Source: Bugula neritina
Taxonomy: Eukaryota > Bryozoa > Gymnolaemata > Cheilostomatida > Bugulidae
Length of the DNA: 64,000 nucleotides
NCBI GenBank assembly: GCA_964035545.1
Contig: OZ037769.1
Location: 9,711,429-9,775,428, forward strand
Reading direction: 5' to 3'
In this document: positions 41,080 to 53,204 of the stretch, piece by piece
Position numbering within the stretch: the stretch's first letter is position 1
Layout of the letters: each line of letters begins with the position of its first letter
Position numbers and translations under genes: made by a program
Notes under the pieces: generated by a model
What the model saw: only the letters and a program-made list of their open reading frames with translations
Told to the model about the DNA's origin: nothing
The model's database searches: none

Positions 41080-42362
41080 CAAGCATACCAGAATTGTATT
41101 ACCATGATATAAAAAGTTGCCTACATATATAGGTGCAATAGTAGAAAAGCTTAAACAGCCTAAATTTGTCAAAAGATGCTAATTTGAGAACAGGTTGAAA
41201 TTCTCTCTAAACTTTTTTGCTGCATCTCAACATAGGGTCTAATTTATCAATATCCTCATCACTACTGCACATACCTCATACTTGGTATGCTCATGCACCT
41301 GGTAATAAGATTACTTTTAAAATAAAGTTATGCAATTGCTACTCAATTGATTAAAAATTCCCTCCAAAGATTTTTTGTAGACTCTGAATTTTTTTAATAT
41401 TTTGCATTAACAATACAATAAGCTTGGTTACAAATAATATATTATTAATATAATTTAGATTGCTGTACAGAACCACAAAATAATGTGCTTTGAAATCACA
41501 CACAAAAGCTATAAAACTCAGTGGCTATTACCTCTCATTAGCATTATAAGGTGCTTGGGCTCTCATGCAAGCTGTTTTGGACTAAAAATATATAGGATAT
41601 AAACTATAGAGTATACACTTGAACGCCACTAGCTTGGAAGCTCTGCTTCCTAGTTAGACTTCAGAAATTGCTTCATTTTAGTACAACTAATTAATCTAGA
41701 TTCAAAGTAGATTACACATTGTACAGGGTATCAGCTGTAGGCAGTACAACAACATTGCCATCACCAAGATTCCAACTACTATAGCTACTATAATATAATA
41801 ACCAGTCTCATACCGCCTAATTATTTTACTGCAGAGGTGAACTTTAACCCTTTGGTTTAGCGCGCACAACATGACTAATGGGCCGCGTGAGCTCCCTGTA
41901 ATCATTATGATGGCTACGATGCAGCGCAGCTCTACCGTGTTCAGCCAAGCATGCAGATTAAGTGAGAAGCAAAATTTCTAATAAAACCAGTGTATAAATT
42001 ACATGTTTACACTTATTCTATTGAAGCTATGCAGAAAATTTAAAAAGGTTCCAATAGACAAATATCTTATCACTCCATAGGTCAATTTTCACAAAGATAT
42101 ATCAATTAGGGATTGAATTATTTTTTGGGCACTGAGACCATGTTTTTTTGAGCAAAAATGGGCAAAATTTGGTAGTTTTTGGGGCATAAAAGTGCAACAG
42201 ATGACATAAATGAAAGTTTTAAAAAAGGTTCCAATAGAGCAGCAAGAGATATACAACATAGTTTTTGAATTTTGTTTCTAGACTCAAAATTGATTGAGTT
42301 ATGAGTTGGGCACTGTTTCATATATAATTATAATGGAGCAATGAAATTACTGATTCAGTAGA
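41080..42362. other. Right interior of the 9.4-kb element; no gene recognised
   Basis: AT-rich. A 67-codon minus-strand ATG frame at 41702-41905 contains a strongly hydrophobic run of about 20 residues (YYIIVAIVVGILVMAMLLY), followed by a Cys-containing tail. It resembles a single membrane segment but has no recognised family and is too short to call. About 42110-42300 shows weak similarity to 28770-28935 in the hAT-like element. GTTCCAATAGA occurs twice (near 42049 and 42229). Confidence 0.5.
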
Positions 42363-42385
42363 AGGATGACCTTAATCAAGCTGTG
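42363..42385 (-). repeat. Right terminal inverted repeat of the 9.4-kb element
   Basis: AGGATGACCTTAATC then AAGCTGTG, the imperfect inverse of 32972-32994, followed by the duplicated TA at 42386-42387. Confidence 0.82.
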
Positions 42386-43738
42386 TATACTGTAATATAC
42401 AGTAATGTACTGTAGAATATTGAAACATACTGAAACATACTGCAACATACTGAAACATACTGAGACATACTGAAACATACCGCAACAAACCGAAACATTC
42501 GGTAACATACTGAAATATACTAGAACATACCGAAACATATTGCAACATGAAAAAATATACTGTAACACACTGAAATATACGGCAAAACACTGGATTATGT
42601 TGTATCATACTGAAGCATACTGTAACATATTGAAATATAGTGCAACATACTGAAAAACACTGCAACATAGCGAAATACACTGCAACATTTTGAAATACAC
42701 TGTAATATTTTGAAATACACTGCAACACATTGAAAAATACTGCAACATACTGAAGTATACTGCGAGACATTGAAATATACTGCCACATAATGAAATATGC
42801 TGTAGCATACTGAAATACACTGCAACTCACTGAAATATAGTGCAATATACGGAAATGTACTGTAACATGCTGAAATATACTGTAACACACTGAAGTATAC
42901 TGTAATATACAGTAATGTACTGTAGAATATTGAAACATACTGAAACATACTGCAACATACTAAAACATACTGAGACATACTGAAACATACCGCAACAAAC
43001 CGAAATATTCGGTAACATACTGAAATATACTAGAACATACCGAAACATATTGCAACATGAAAAAATATACTGTAACACACTGAAATATACGGCAAAACAC
43101 TGGATTATGTTGTAACATACTGAAGCATACTGTAACATATTGAAATATACTGCAACATACTGAAAAACACTGCAACATACCGAAATACACTGCAACATTT
43201 TGAAATACACTGTAATATTTTGAAATACACTGCAACACATTGAAAAATACTGCAACATACTGAAGTATACTGCGAGACATTGAAATATACTGCCACATAA
43301 TGAAATATGCTGTAGCATACTGAAATACACTGCAACACATTGAAGTATACTGTACTATACAGAAATGTACTGTAACATACTGAAACATTTGTCAACATAC
43401 TGAAATGTACTGCAACATGCTGAAATACACTGCACCACATTGAAATATACTGCAACATACCGAAATATATGGTAACCTACTGAAATATGTTGCAAACCAC
43501 TGAAACATACTGCGATATACTGCAACAAAATAAAATATACTGTAACACACTAAACGATACTGCAAAATGCTGAAATATACTGTAACATACTAAAACATAC
43601 TGCAACATTCTGAAATATACTGCAACATATCGAAGTATATAGTAATATACGAACATGTATTATAACATACCGAAACATACTGAAACATCCTGAAACATAC
43701 TGAAATATACTAGAACATACCGAAACATACTGCAACAT
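42386..43738 (+). repeat. Sat1 after the 9.4-kb insertion, continuation of HOR-3
   Basis: The array resumes at the exact point where it was broken (TATACTGTAATATACAG). Blocks at 42401 and 42911 are the 510-bp pair, and 43550 is the counterpart of 32144 and 30154. After about 43740 the long period is lost. Confidence 0.92.
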
Positions 43739-46700
43739 AAAGAATTATAATGTAACACACTGAAATACACGGCAAAATACTGGATTATGTGGTAAAATAC
43801 TGGAACATACTGTAATGTATTGAAATATACTGCAACATACTGAAAAATACTGCAATATACTGCAAAATACTGAAACACACAGTAACATATGGAAATACAC
43901 TGCAACACAACGAAGTAAGCTGCAACATACCTAAATATACGGTAATATACTGAAAGATACTGTAACACATTGAAACACACGCATTATGGTGAAATACTCT
44001 GCAACACACTGAAGTATACTGTAATATACAAAAATGTACTGTAAAATACTGAAACATACTGAAACATACCGCAACAAACCTAAATAATTGGTAACATACT
44101 GAGATATACTGTAACACACCGAAATATACTGCAACGTACTGAAATACACTGTAAAAAACTGAAATATACTGCAACATACTGCAACATACTGAAATACACT
44201 GTAACATACCGAAATACACTGCAACACATTAGAATAAACTGCAACATACCTAGATACACGGTAATACACTGAAAGATACTGTAACACATTGAAAAACACT
44301 GCAAAATACTGAAATATGCTGTAGCACACTGAAATACAGTGCAACTCACTGAAATATAGTGTAATATACGGAAATGTGCTGTTACATACTGAAGTTTACT
44401 GTAACACACTGAAATATACTGCAACGTACTGAAATACACTGTAAAAAACTAGAATATATTGCAACATACTGCAACATACTGAAATACACTGTAAAATACT
44501 GAAATACACTGCAACACATTAGAATAAACTGCAACATGCCTAGATATATGGTAACATCCTGAAAGATACTGTAACACATTGTAAAACACTGCAACGTACT
44601 GAAATATCCTGTAGCACACTGAAATACACTGCAACTCACTGAAATATAGTGTGATATACGGAAATGTACTGTAACATACTGAAATATACTGTAACAAACT
44701 GAAGTATACTGTAATATACAGAAACATATCGCATCAAACCGAAAGATATGGTAATATACTGAAATAGGTTGCAAACCACTAAAATTTACTGCAACATACC
44801 GAAAAATACTGCAAATGTGCAACATGCTGAAATATACGGTAACATACTGAAATACACTGCAACATACCGCAACACACTGCAACATACTGAAATACACTGC
44901 AACATATTCAAATACACTGCAACACATTGAAATATACCGCAACATACCGGAATATATTGTTACCTACTGAAAAACACTGTAACACATTGAAACATACCGC
45001 ATTATAGTGAAATACTCTGCAACACACTGAAGTATACTGTAATATACAGAATTGTATTGTAAAACACTGAAACATACAACAACATACTGAAATATACTGT
45101 AACATATTGAATTACATTGGAACATACTGAATTATACTTCAACATACTGATAGATTTCTACAAATATTGAAACATACTGAAATACACTGTAACATATTGA
45201 AATACACTGCAACACATTGGAATATACTGCAAAATACCGAAATATATGGTAACCTACTAAAATATGTTGCAAACTACTGAAATATACTGCAACATTCTGC
45301 AACATACTAAAATATACTGCAAGATACGGCAACATACCGAAATACACTGTAACATACTGAAATACACTGCAACATACTGCAACATACTGAAATACACTGT
45401 AACATTTTGAAATACACTGCAACACATTGAGATATAGTGCAACACACTGAAACATACGGCAACATACTAAAATATACTGCGAGACATTGAAATATACTGC
45501 AACATAGTGAAATATGGGGTAGCATACTGAAATACACTGCAACACACTGGAGTATACTGTACTATACAGAAATGTACTGTAAAATACTGAAACATACAAC
45601 AACATACTGAAATATACTGCAACATATTGATTTACACTGCAACATACTGAATTATAATTGAACATACTGATAGATTTCTAAAGATACTGAAACATACTGA
45701 AATACACTGTGAAATATTGAAACACACTGCAACACATTGGAATATACTGCAAAACACCGAAATATATGGTAACCTACTGAAATATGTTGCAAACTACTGA
45801 AATATACTGCAACATACTGAAACATACTGAAACACACCGAAAAACAAACCGAAATATTTGGTAACATACTGAAATATACTGTAACATACTGAAACATACT
45901 GCAACATACTGAGCTATACTGCAACATACTGAATTATACTGCAAGATACGACAACATACCTAAATACACTGTAACATACTGAAATACACTGCAACATACT
46001 GCAACGTACTGCAACATACTGAAATACACTGTAACAATTTGAAATAAACTGCAACACTTTGAAATATACCGCAACACACTGAAACATACGGCAACATACC
46101 GAAATATACTGCGAGACACTGAAATATACTGCAACATAGTGAAATATGCTGTAGCATACTGAAATACACTGCAACACACTGGAGTATACTGTACTGGACA
46201 GAAATGTACTGTAACATACTGAAACATGCGTCAACATACTGAAAGGTACTGCAACACGCTGAATTACACTGCAACATACTGCAACATACTGAAATACGCT
46301 GTAACATAATGAAATACACTGCAACATACTGCAACATACTGCAACATACTGAAATACACTGTAACAATTTGAAATAAACTGCAACACTTTGAAATATACC
46401 GCAACACACTGAAACATACGGCAACATACCGAAATATACTGCGAGACACTGAAATATACTGCAACATAGTGAAATATGCTGTAGCATACTGAAATACACT
46501 GCAACACACGGGAGTAAACTGTACTATACAGAAACGTACTGTAACATACTGAAACATACGTCAACATACTGAAATGTACTGCAACATGGTGAAATACACT
46601 GCAACACATTGCAATATACTGCAACATACCGAAATATATGGTAATCTACTGAAATATGTTGCAAACCACTGATACATACTGCAATATACTGCAGCGAAAT

Positions 46701-47022
46701 ATAATATACTGTAACACACTGAACGATACTGCAAAATGCTGAAATATACTGTAACATGCTAAAAAATACTGCAACATTCTGAAGTATACTGCAACATATC
46801 GAAGTATATCGTAATATACAAACATGTACTGTAACACACCGAAACATACTGAAACATCCTGAAATATCCTGAAACATACTAGAACATACCGGAACATATT
46901 GCAACATAAAGAAATATACTGTAACACACTGAAATATACGGCAAAATACTGGATTATGTTGTAACATACTGAAACATTCTGTAACATATTGAAATATACT
47001 GCAACATACTGAAAAATACTGC
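43739..47022 (+). repeat. Sat1 edge: diverged monomers with 290-bp and 330-bp local duplications
   Basis: Ten-base monomers persist but no kilobase-scale period is visible. A 290-bp unit is repeated (landmark GTAAAAAACT at 44151 and 44441), with many substitutions between copies. A 330-bp unit is repeated more faithfully (landmark GTAACAATTT near 46031 and 46361). This is the last Sat1 before the change to Sat2. Confidence 0.88.
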
Positions 47023-50000
47023 CTAAATGTGCTGAAAAGTGCTTAAATGTGCTAAAAAGGTCCTAAAAGTGCCTAAATGTGCTAAAAAGTGCTTAAAGGT
47101 GCCTAAAAGTGCTAAAAGTGCCTAAATGTGCTAAAAAGTGCCCAAATGTGCCTAAAGGTTCTAAAAGTGCCTAAATGTGCTAATAGTGCTTAAATGTGCC
47201 TAAATGTGCTTAAAGTGCCTAAATAAGCCTAAATGTGCTAAAAGTGACTAAATGTGCCTAATTGCGTTAAAAGTGCCTAAATGTGCTAAAAAGGTCCTAA
47301 ATGTGCTGAAAGTGCCCAAAAGTGCATAAATGTGCCTAAATGTGCTAAAAGTGCCTAAATGTGCTAGAAAGGGCCTAAATGTGCTAAAAAGTGCCTAAAA
47401 GTGCCTAAATGTGCTAAAATTGCCTAAAAGTGCCTAAATGTGCCTAAATGTGCCTGAATTACCTGAATGTGCTAAAAGTGCCTAAATGTGCCTAAATGTG
47501 CTAAAAGTGCCTAAATGTGCCTAAATGCGCTAAAGTGCCTAAATGTGCTAAAAGTGCTTAAATGTGCTAAAAAGTGCCCAAATGTGCTAAAAGTGCCTAA
47601 ATGTGCCTAAATGTGCTAAAAGTGCCTAAAAGCGCCTAATAGTGCCTAAATGTGCTAAAAGTGCCTAAATGTGCTAAAAAGTGCCAAAATGTGCTAAAAG
47701 TGCCTAAGTGTGCCTAAATGCCCTAGAAGTGCCTAAATGTGCTAAAAAGGTCCTAAAGGTGCCTAAATGTGCTAAAAAGTGCTTGAATGTGCCTAAATGT
47801 GCTAAAAGTGCCTAAAATAATGTGCTAAAAAGTGCATATATGTGCCTAAATGTGCCAAAAGTGCCTAAATATGCTAAAAAGTGCCTAAAAGTGCCTAAAT
47901 ATGCCTAAATGTGCTACAAGTGCCTAAATTTGCTGAAAAATGCCTAAATGTGCCTAAATGTGGTAATAGTGCCTAAATGTGCTGAAAAGTGCCTAAAAGT
48001 GCCTAAATGTGCTAAAAGTGCCTAAAAGTGCCTAAATGTGCCTAAATATGCTAAAAAGTGCCTAAATGGCCTAAATGTGCTAAAAGTGCCTAAATGTGCT
48101 AAAAAGTGCCCATATGTGCCTAAATGGGCCAAAAGTGCCTAAATGTGCTAAAAAGTGCCTAAAAGTGCCTAAATATGCCTAAATGTGCTAAGTGCCTAAA
48201 TTTGCTAAAAAATGCCTAAATGTGCCTAAATGTGCTAATAGTGCCTAAATGTGCTAAAAGTGCCTAAAAGTGCCTAAATGTGCCTAAATATGCTAAAAAG
48301 TGCGTAAATGTGCCTAAATGCGCTAGAAGTGCCTAAATGTGCTAAAAGTGCCTAAATGTGATAAAAAGTGCCCAAATGTGCTAAAAGTGCCTAAATGTGC
48401 CTAAATGTGCTAAAAGTGCCTAAAAGCGCCTAATAGTGCCTAAATGTGCTAAAAAGTGCCAAAATGTGCTAAAAGTGCCTAAAAGTGCCTAAATGTGCCT
48501 AAATATGCTGAAAAGTGCCTAAATGGCCTAAATGTGCTAAAAGTGCCTAAATGTGCTAAAAAGTGCCCATATGTGCCTAAATGGGCCAAAAGTGCCTAAA
48601 TGGGCTAAAAAGTGCATAAAAGTGCCTAAAAGTGCCTAAATGTGCCTAAATGTGCTAAAAAGTGCCTAAATGTGCTATAAGTGCCTAAATGTGCCTAAAT
48701 GCGCTAGAACTGCCTAAATGTGCTAAAAAGGTCCTAAAAGTGCCTAAATGTGCTAAAAAGTGCTTGAATGTGCCTAAATGTGCTAAAAGTGCCTAAATGT
48801 GCTAAAAAGTGCATATATGTGCCTAAATGTGCCTAAATGTGCCTGAATGTGCCTGAATGTGCTAAAAGTGCCTAAATATGCTAAAAAGTGCATAAATGTG
48901 CCTAAATGTGTCAAAAGTGCCTAAATGTGCCTAAATGTGCCTAAATGTGCCTGAATTACCTGAATGTGCTAAAAGTGCCTAAATGTGCCTAAATGCGCTA
49001 AAAGTGCCTAAATGTGCCTAAATGCGCTAGAAGTGCCTAAATGTGCTAAAAAAGCCTAAATGTGCTAAAAAGTGCCCAAATGTGCTAAAAGTGCCTAAAT
49101 GTGCCTAAATGTGCTAAAAGTGCCTAAAAGCGCCTAATAGTGCCTAAATGTGCTAAAAGTGCCTAAATGTGCTAAAAAGTGCCAAAATGTGCTAAAAGTG
49201 CCTAAGTGTGCCTAAATGCGCTAGAAGTGCCTAAATGTGCTAAAAAGGTCCTAAAGGTGCCTAAATGTGCTAAAAATGCCTAACTGTGCTGATAGTGCTT
49301 AAATGTGCCTAAACGTGCTTAAAGTGCCTAAATGTGCTAAAAAGCGCCTAAGTGTACTAAAAAGTGCCTAAATGTGCCTAAATGTGCTAAAAGTGCCTAA
49401 ATGTGCCTAAATGCGCCAAAAGTGCCTAAATGTGCTAAAAAGGGCCTAAAAGTGCCTAAATATGCCTAAATGTGCTAAAAAGTGCCTAAAAGTGCGTAAA
49501 TGTGCCTAAATGTGCCAAAAGTGCCTAAATGTGCGAAAAAGTGCATATATGTGCCTAAATGTGCCAAAAGAGCCTAAATGTGCTAAAAAGTGCCTAAAAG
49601 TGCCTAAATATGCCTAAATGTGCTAAAAGTGCCTAAAAGTGCCTAGTAGTGCCTAAATGTGCCTAAATGTGCTAATAGTGCCTAAATGTGCTGAAAAGTG
49701 CCTAAAAGTGCCTAAATGTGCTAAAAGTGCCTAAAAGTGCCTAAATGTGCCTAAATATGCGAAAAAGTGCCTAAATGTGCCTAAATGTGCAAATAGTGCC
49801 TAAATGTGCTAAAAAGTGCCTGAATGTGCTATAAGTGCCTAAATGTGCCTAAATGCGCTAAATGTGCTAAAAAGGTCCTAAAAGTGCCTAATTGTGCTAA
49901 AAAGTGCTTGAATGTGCCTAAATGTGCTAAAAGTGCCTAAATGTGCTAAAAAGTGCATTTATGTGCCTAAATGTGCCTAAATGTGCCTGAATGTGCCTGA

Positions 50001-53000
50001 ATGTGCTAAAAGTGCCTAAATATGCTAAAAAGTGCATAAATGTGCCTAAATGTGCTAAAAGTGCCTAAATGTGCTAGAAAGGGCCTAAATGTGCCTAAAT
50101 GCGCTAGAAGTGCCTAAATGTGCTAAAAAGGTCCTAAAGGTGCCTAAATGTGCTAAAAAGTGCTTGAATGTGCCTAAATGTGCAAAAGTGCCTAAATGTG
50201 CTAAAAAGTGCCTAAAAGTGCCTAAATATGCCTAAATGTGCTAAGTGCCTAAATTTGCTAAAAAATGCCTAAATGTGCCTAAATGTGCTAATAGTGCCTA
50301 AATGTGCTAAAAGTGCCTAAAAGTGCCTAAATGTGCCTAAATATGCTAAAAAGTGCGTAAATGTGCCTAAATGTGCTAAAAGTGCCTAAATGTGCTAAAA
50401 AGTGCCCATATGTGCCTAAATGGGCCAAAAGTGCCTAAATGTGCTAAAAAGTGCCTAAAAGTGCCTAAATATACCTAAATGTGCTAAATTGTGCCTAAAA
50501 GCGCATAAATGTGCCTAAATGTGCTAAAAGTGCCTAAATGTGCTAGAAAGGGCCTAAATGTGCTAAAAAGTGCCTGAAAGTGCCTAAATGTGCTAAAATT
50601 GCCTAAAAGTGCCTAAATGTGCTAAAAGTGCCTAAATAAGCCTAAAAGTGCCTAAATGTGCTAAAAGTGCCTAAATGTGCTAAAAAATGCCTAAATGTGC
50701 CTAAATGTGCTAAAAGTGCCTAAATGTGCATAAATGCGCTAGAAGTGCCTAAATGTGCTGAAACGGTCCTAAAAGTGCCTAAATGTGCTAAAAAGTGCTT
50801 GGAAGTGCCTAAATGTGCTAAAAGTGCCTAAGTGTGCTAAAAAGTGCATATATGTGCCTAAGTGTGCCTAAAAGTGCCTAAATGTGCTAAAAAGTGCTTG
50901 AATGTGCCTAAATGTGCTAAAAGTGCCTAAATGTGCTAAAAAGTGCATATATGTGCGTAAATGTGCCAAAAGTGCCTAAATATGCCTAAATGTGCTAAAA
51001 GTGCCTAAATTTGCTAAAAAATGCATAAATGTGCCTAAATGTGCTAAAAGTGCCTAAATGTGCTAGAAAGGGCCTAAATGTGCCTAAATGCGCTAGAAGT
51101 GCCTAAATGTGCTAAAAAGGTCCTAAAGGTGCCTAAATGTGCTAAAAAGTGCTTGGAAGTGCCTAAATGTGCTAAAAGTGCCTAAGTGTGCTAAAAAGTG
51201 CATATATGTGCCTAAGTGTGCCTCAAAGTGCCTAAATGTGCTAAAAAGTGCTTGAATGTGCCTAAATGTGCTAAAAGTGCCTAAATGTGCTAAAAAGTGC
51301 ATATCTGTGCGTAAATGTGCCAAAAGTGCCTAAATATGCCTAAATGTGCTAAAAGTGCCTAAATTTGCTAAAAAATGCCTAAATGTGCCTAAATGTGATA
51401 ATAGTGTCTAAATGTGCTGAAAAGTGCCTAAAAGTGCCTAAATGTGCTAAAAGTGCCTAAAAGTGCCTAAATGTGCCTAAATATGCTAAAAAGTGCCTAA
51501 ATATGCCTAAAAGTGCCTAAATGTGCCTAAATGTGCTAAAAGTGCCTAAAAGCACCTAAAAGTGCCTAAATGTGCCTAAATGTGCTAAAAGTGCCTAAAA
51601 GCGCCTAAAAGTGCCTAAATGTGCCTAAATGTGCTAACAGTGCCTAAATGTGCTAAAAAGTGCCAAAATGTGCCTAAATGTGCTAAAAGTGCCTAAATGT
51701 GCTAAAAAAAGCCAAAATGTGCCTAAATGTACTAAAGGTGCCTAAATATGCCTAAATGCGCTAGAAGTGCTCAAATGTGCTAAAAAGGTCCTAAAAGTGC
51801 CTAAATGTGCTAAAAAGTGCTTGAATGTGCGTAAATGTGCTAAAAGTGCATAAATGTGCTAAAAAGTGCATATATGTGCCTAAATGTGCCGAAATGTGCC
51901 TGAATGTGCTAAAAGTGCCTAAATATGCTAAAAAGTGCATAAATGGGCCTAAATGCGCTAAAAGTGCCTAAATGTGCTAGAAAGGGCCTAAATGTGCTCA
52001 AAAGTGCCTAAATGTGCCTAAATGTGCTAAAAGTGCCTAAATGTGCTAAAAAGTGCCCAAATGTGCCTAAAGGTTCTAAAAGTGCCTAAATGTGCTAATA
52101 GTGCCTAAATGTGCCTAAATGCGCTTAAAATGCCTAAATGTGCTAAAAAGTGCCTAAAAGTGCCTAAATGTGCCTAAATGCGCTAAAAGGTGTATATATG
52201 TGCCTAAATGTGCCAAAAGTGCCTAAATGTGCTAAAAAATGCCTAAATGTGCATAAATATGCTAAAAAGTGCCTAAATGTGCTAAAAGTGCCTAAATGTG
52301 CTAAAAAGTGCCTAAAAGTGCCTAAATATGCCTAAATGTGCTAAAAGTTCCTAAATTTACTAAAAAATGCCTAAACGTGCCTAAATGTGCTAAAAAGTGC
52401 CCAAATGTGCCTAAAGGTTCTAAAAATGCCTAAATGTGCTAATAGTGCCTAAATGTGCCTAAATGCGCTTAAAATGCCTAAATGTGCTAAAAAGTGCCTA
52501 AAAGTGCCTAAATGTGCCTAAATGTGCTAAAAGGGCCTAAATGTGCCAAAAAGTACCCATATGCGCCTAAATGTGCTAAAAAGTGCATATATGTGCCTAA
52601 ATGTGCCAAAAATGCTTAAATCTGCTAAAAAATGCCTAAATGTGCCTAAATATGCTAAAAAGTGCCCAACTGTGCTAAAAGTGCCTAAATGTGCCTAAAT
52701 GTGCTAAAAGTGCCTAAATGTGCTAAAAGTGCATAAATGTGCCTAAATGTGCCGAAACGTGCCTGAATGTGCTAAAAGTGCCTAAATATGCTAAAAAGTG
52801 CATAAATGGGCCTAAATGCGCTAAAAGTGCCTAAATGTGCTAGAAAGGGCCTAAATGTGCTCAAAAGTGCCTAAATGTGCCTAAATGTGCTAAAAGTGCC
52901 TAAATGTGCTAAAAGGTGCCCAAATGTGCCTAAAGGTTCTAAAAGTGCCTAAATGTGCTAATAGTGCCTAAATGTGCCTAAATGCGCTTAAAATGCCTAA

Positions 53001-53004
53001 ATGT
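47021..53004 (+). repeat. Satellite 2 (Sat2), left part, 9-11 bp monomer tandem array
   Basis: The array changes within one monomer at about 47021-47023 (TACTGC then CTAAATGTGCTG). Units are close to TGTGCTAAAA, GTGCTAAAAAG and TGCCTAAATG, in one orientation, with lengths varying between 9 and 11 bp. Local duplications include 354 bp (near 50946/51300), 344 bp (52117/52461) and 863 bp (51880/52743). Minus-strand frames (FRHF.AHLGTF type) are artefacts of the repeat. The family was not recognised. Confidence 0.95.
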
Positions 53005-53204
53005 NNNNNNNNNNNNNNNNNNNNNNNNNNNNNNNNNNNNNNNNNNNNNNNNNNNNNNNNNNNNNNNNNNNNNNNNNNNNNNNNNNNNNNNNNNNNNNNN
53101 NNNNNNNNNNNNNNNNNNNNNNNNNNNNNNNNNNNNNNNNNNNNNNNNNNNNNNNNNNNNNNNNNNNNNNNNNNNNNNNNNNNNNNNNNNNNNNNNNNNN
53201 NNNN
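53005..53204. other. Assembly gap, 200 N
   Basis: Exactly 200 undetermined bases, with Sat2 on both sides. A round number is a scaffolding placeholder, so the true length is unknown and could be far larger. Open frames crossing it are meaningless. Confidence 0.99.

Larger units (their letters stand above)
32972..42385. mobile_element. 9,414-bp TA-target element with 23-bp imperfect terminal inverted repeats (Tc1/mariner-like ends)
   Basis: The insert starts CACAGCATAG then TTAAGGTCAACCC. The reverse complement of its end reads CACAGCTTGA then TTAAGGTCATCCT, so 18 of 23 bases match. It is flanked by a duplicated TA, and removing 9,416 bp restores the 1,990-bp satellite spacing exactly. TA duplication with CA-starting inverted repeats fits the IS630/Tc1/mariner group, but those elements are normally 1-3 kb. 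The excess size is partly explained by nested content: a 4.1-kb long inverted repeat and a solo LTR. No transposase (DDE/D) frame was found, so it is non-autonomous or its gene has decayed. It could also be another TA-duplicating superfamily, or a large cargo-bearing derivative. Confidence 0.8.

Noticed and set aside
36893-41091. CTATTGCAAGC on both sides of the long inverted repeat as its target duplication
   Set aside because: The left copy lies about 50 bp outside the arm and the right one overlaps the arm end, so the positions do not fit a duplication flanking one element.
51123-51323. Minus-strand frame rich in FRHF/AHLGTF in Sat2
   Set aside because: It is a direct reading of the Sat2 monomers; no non-repetitive sequence is included.
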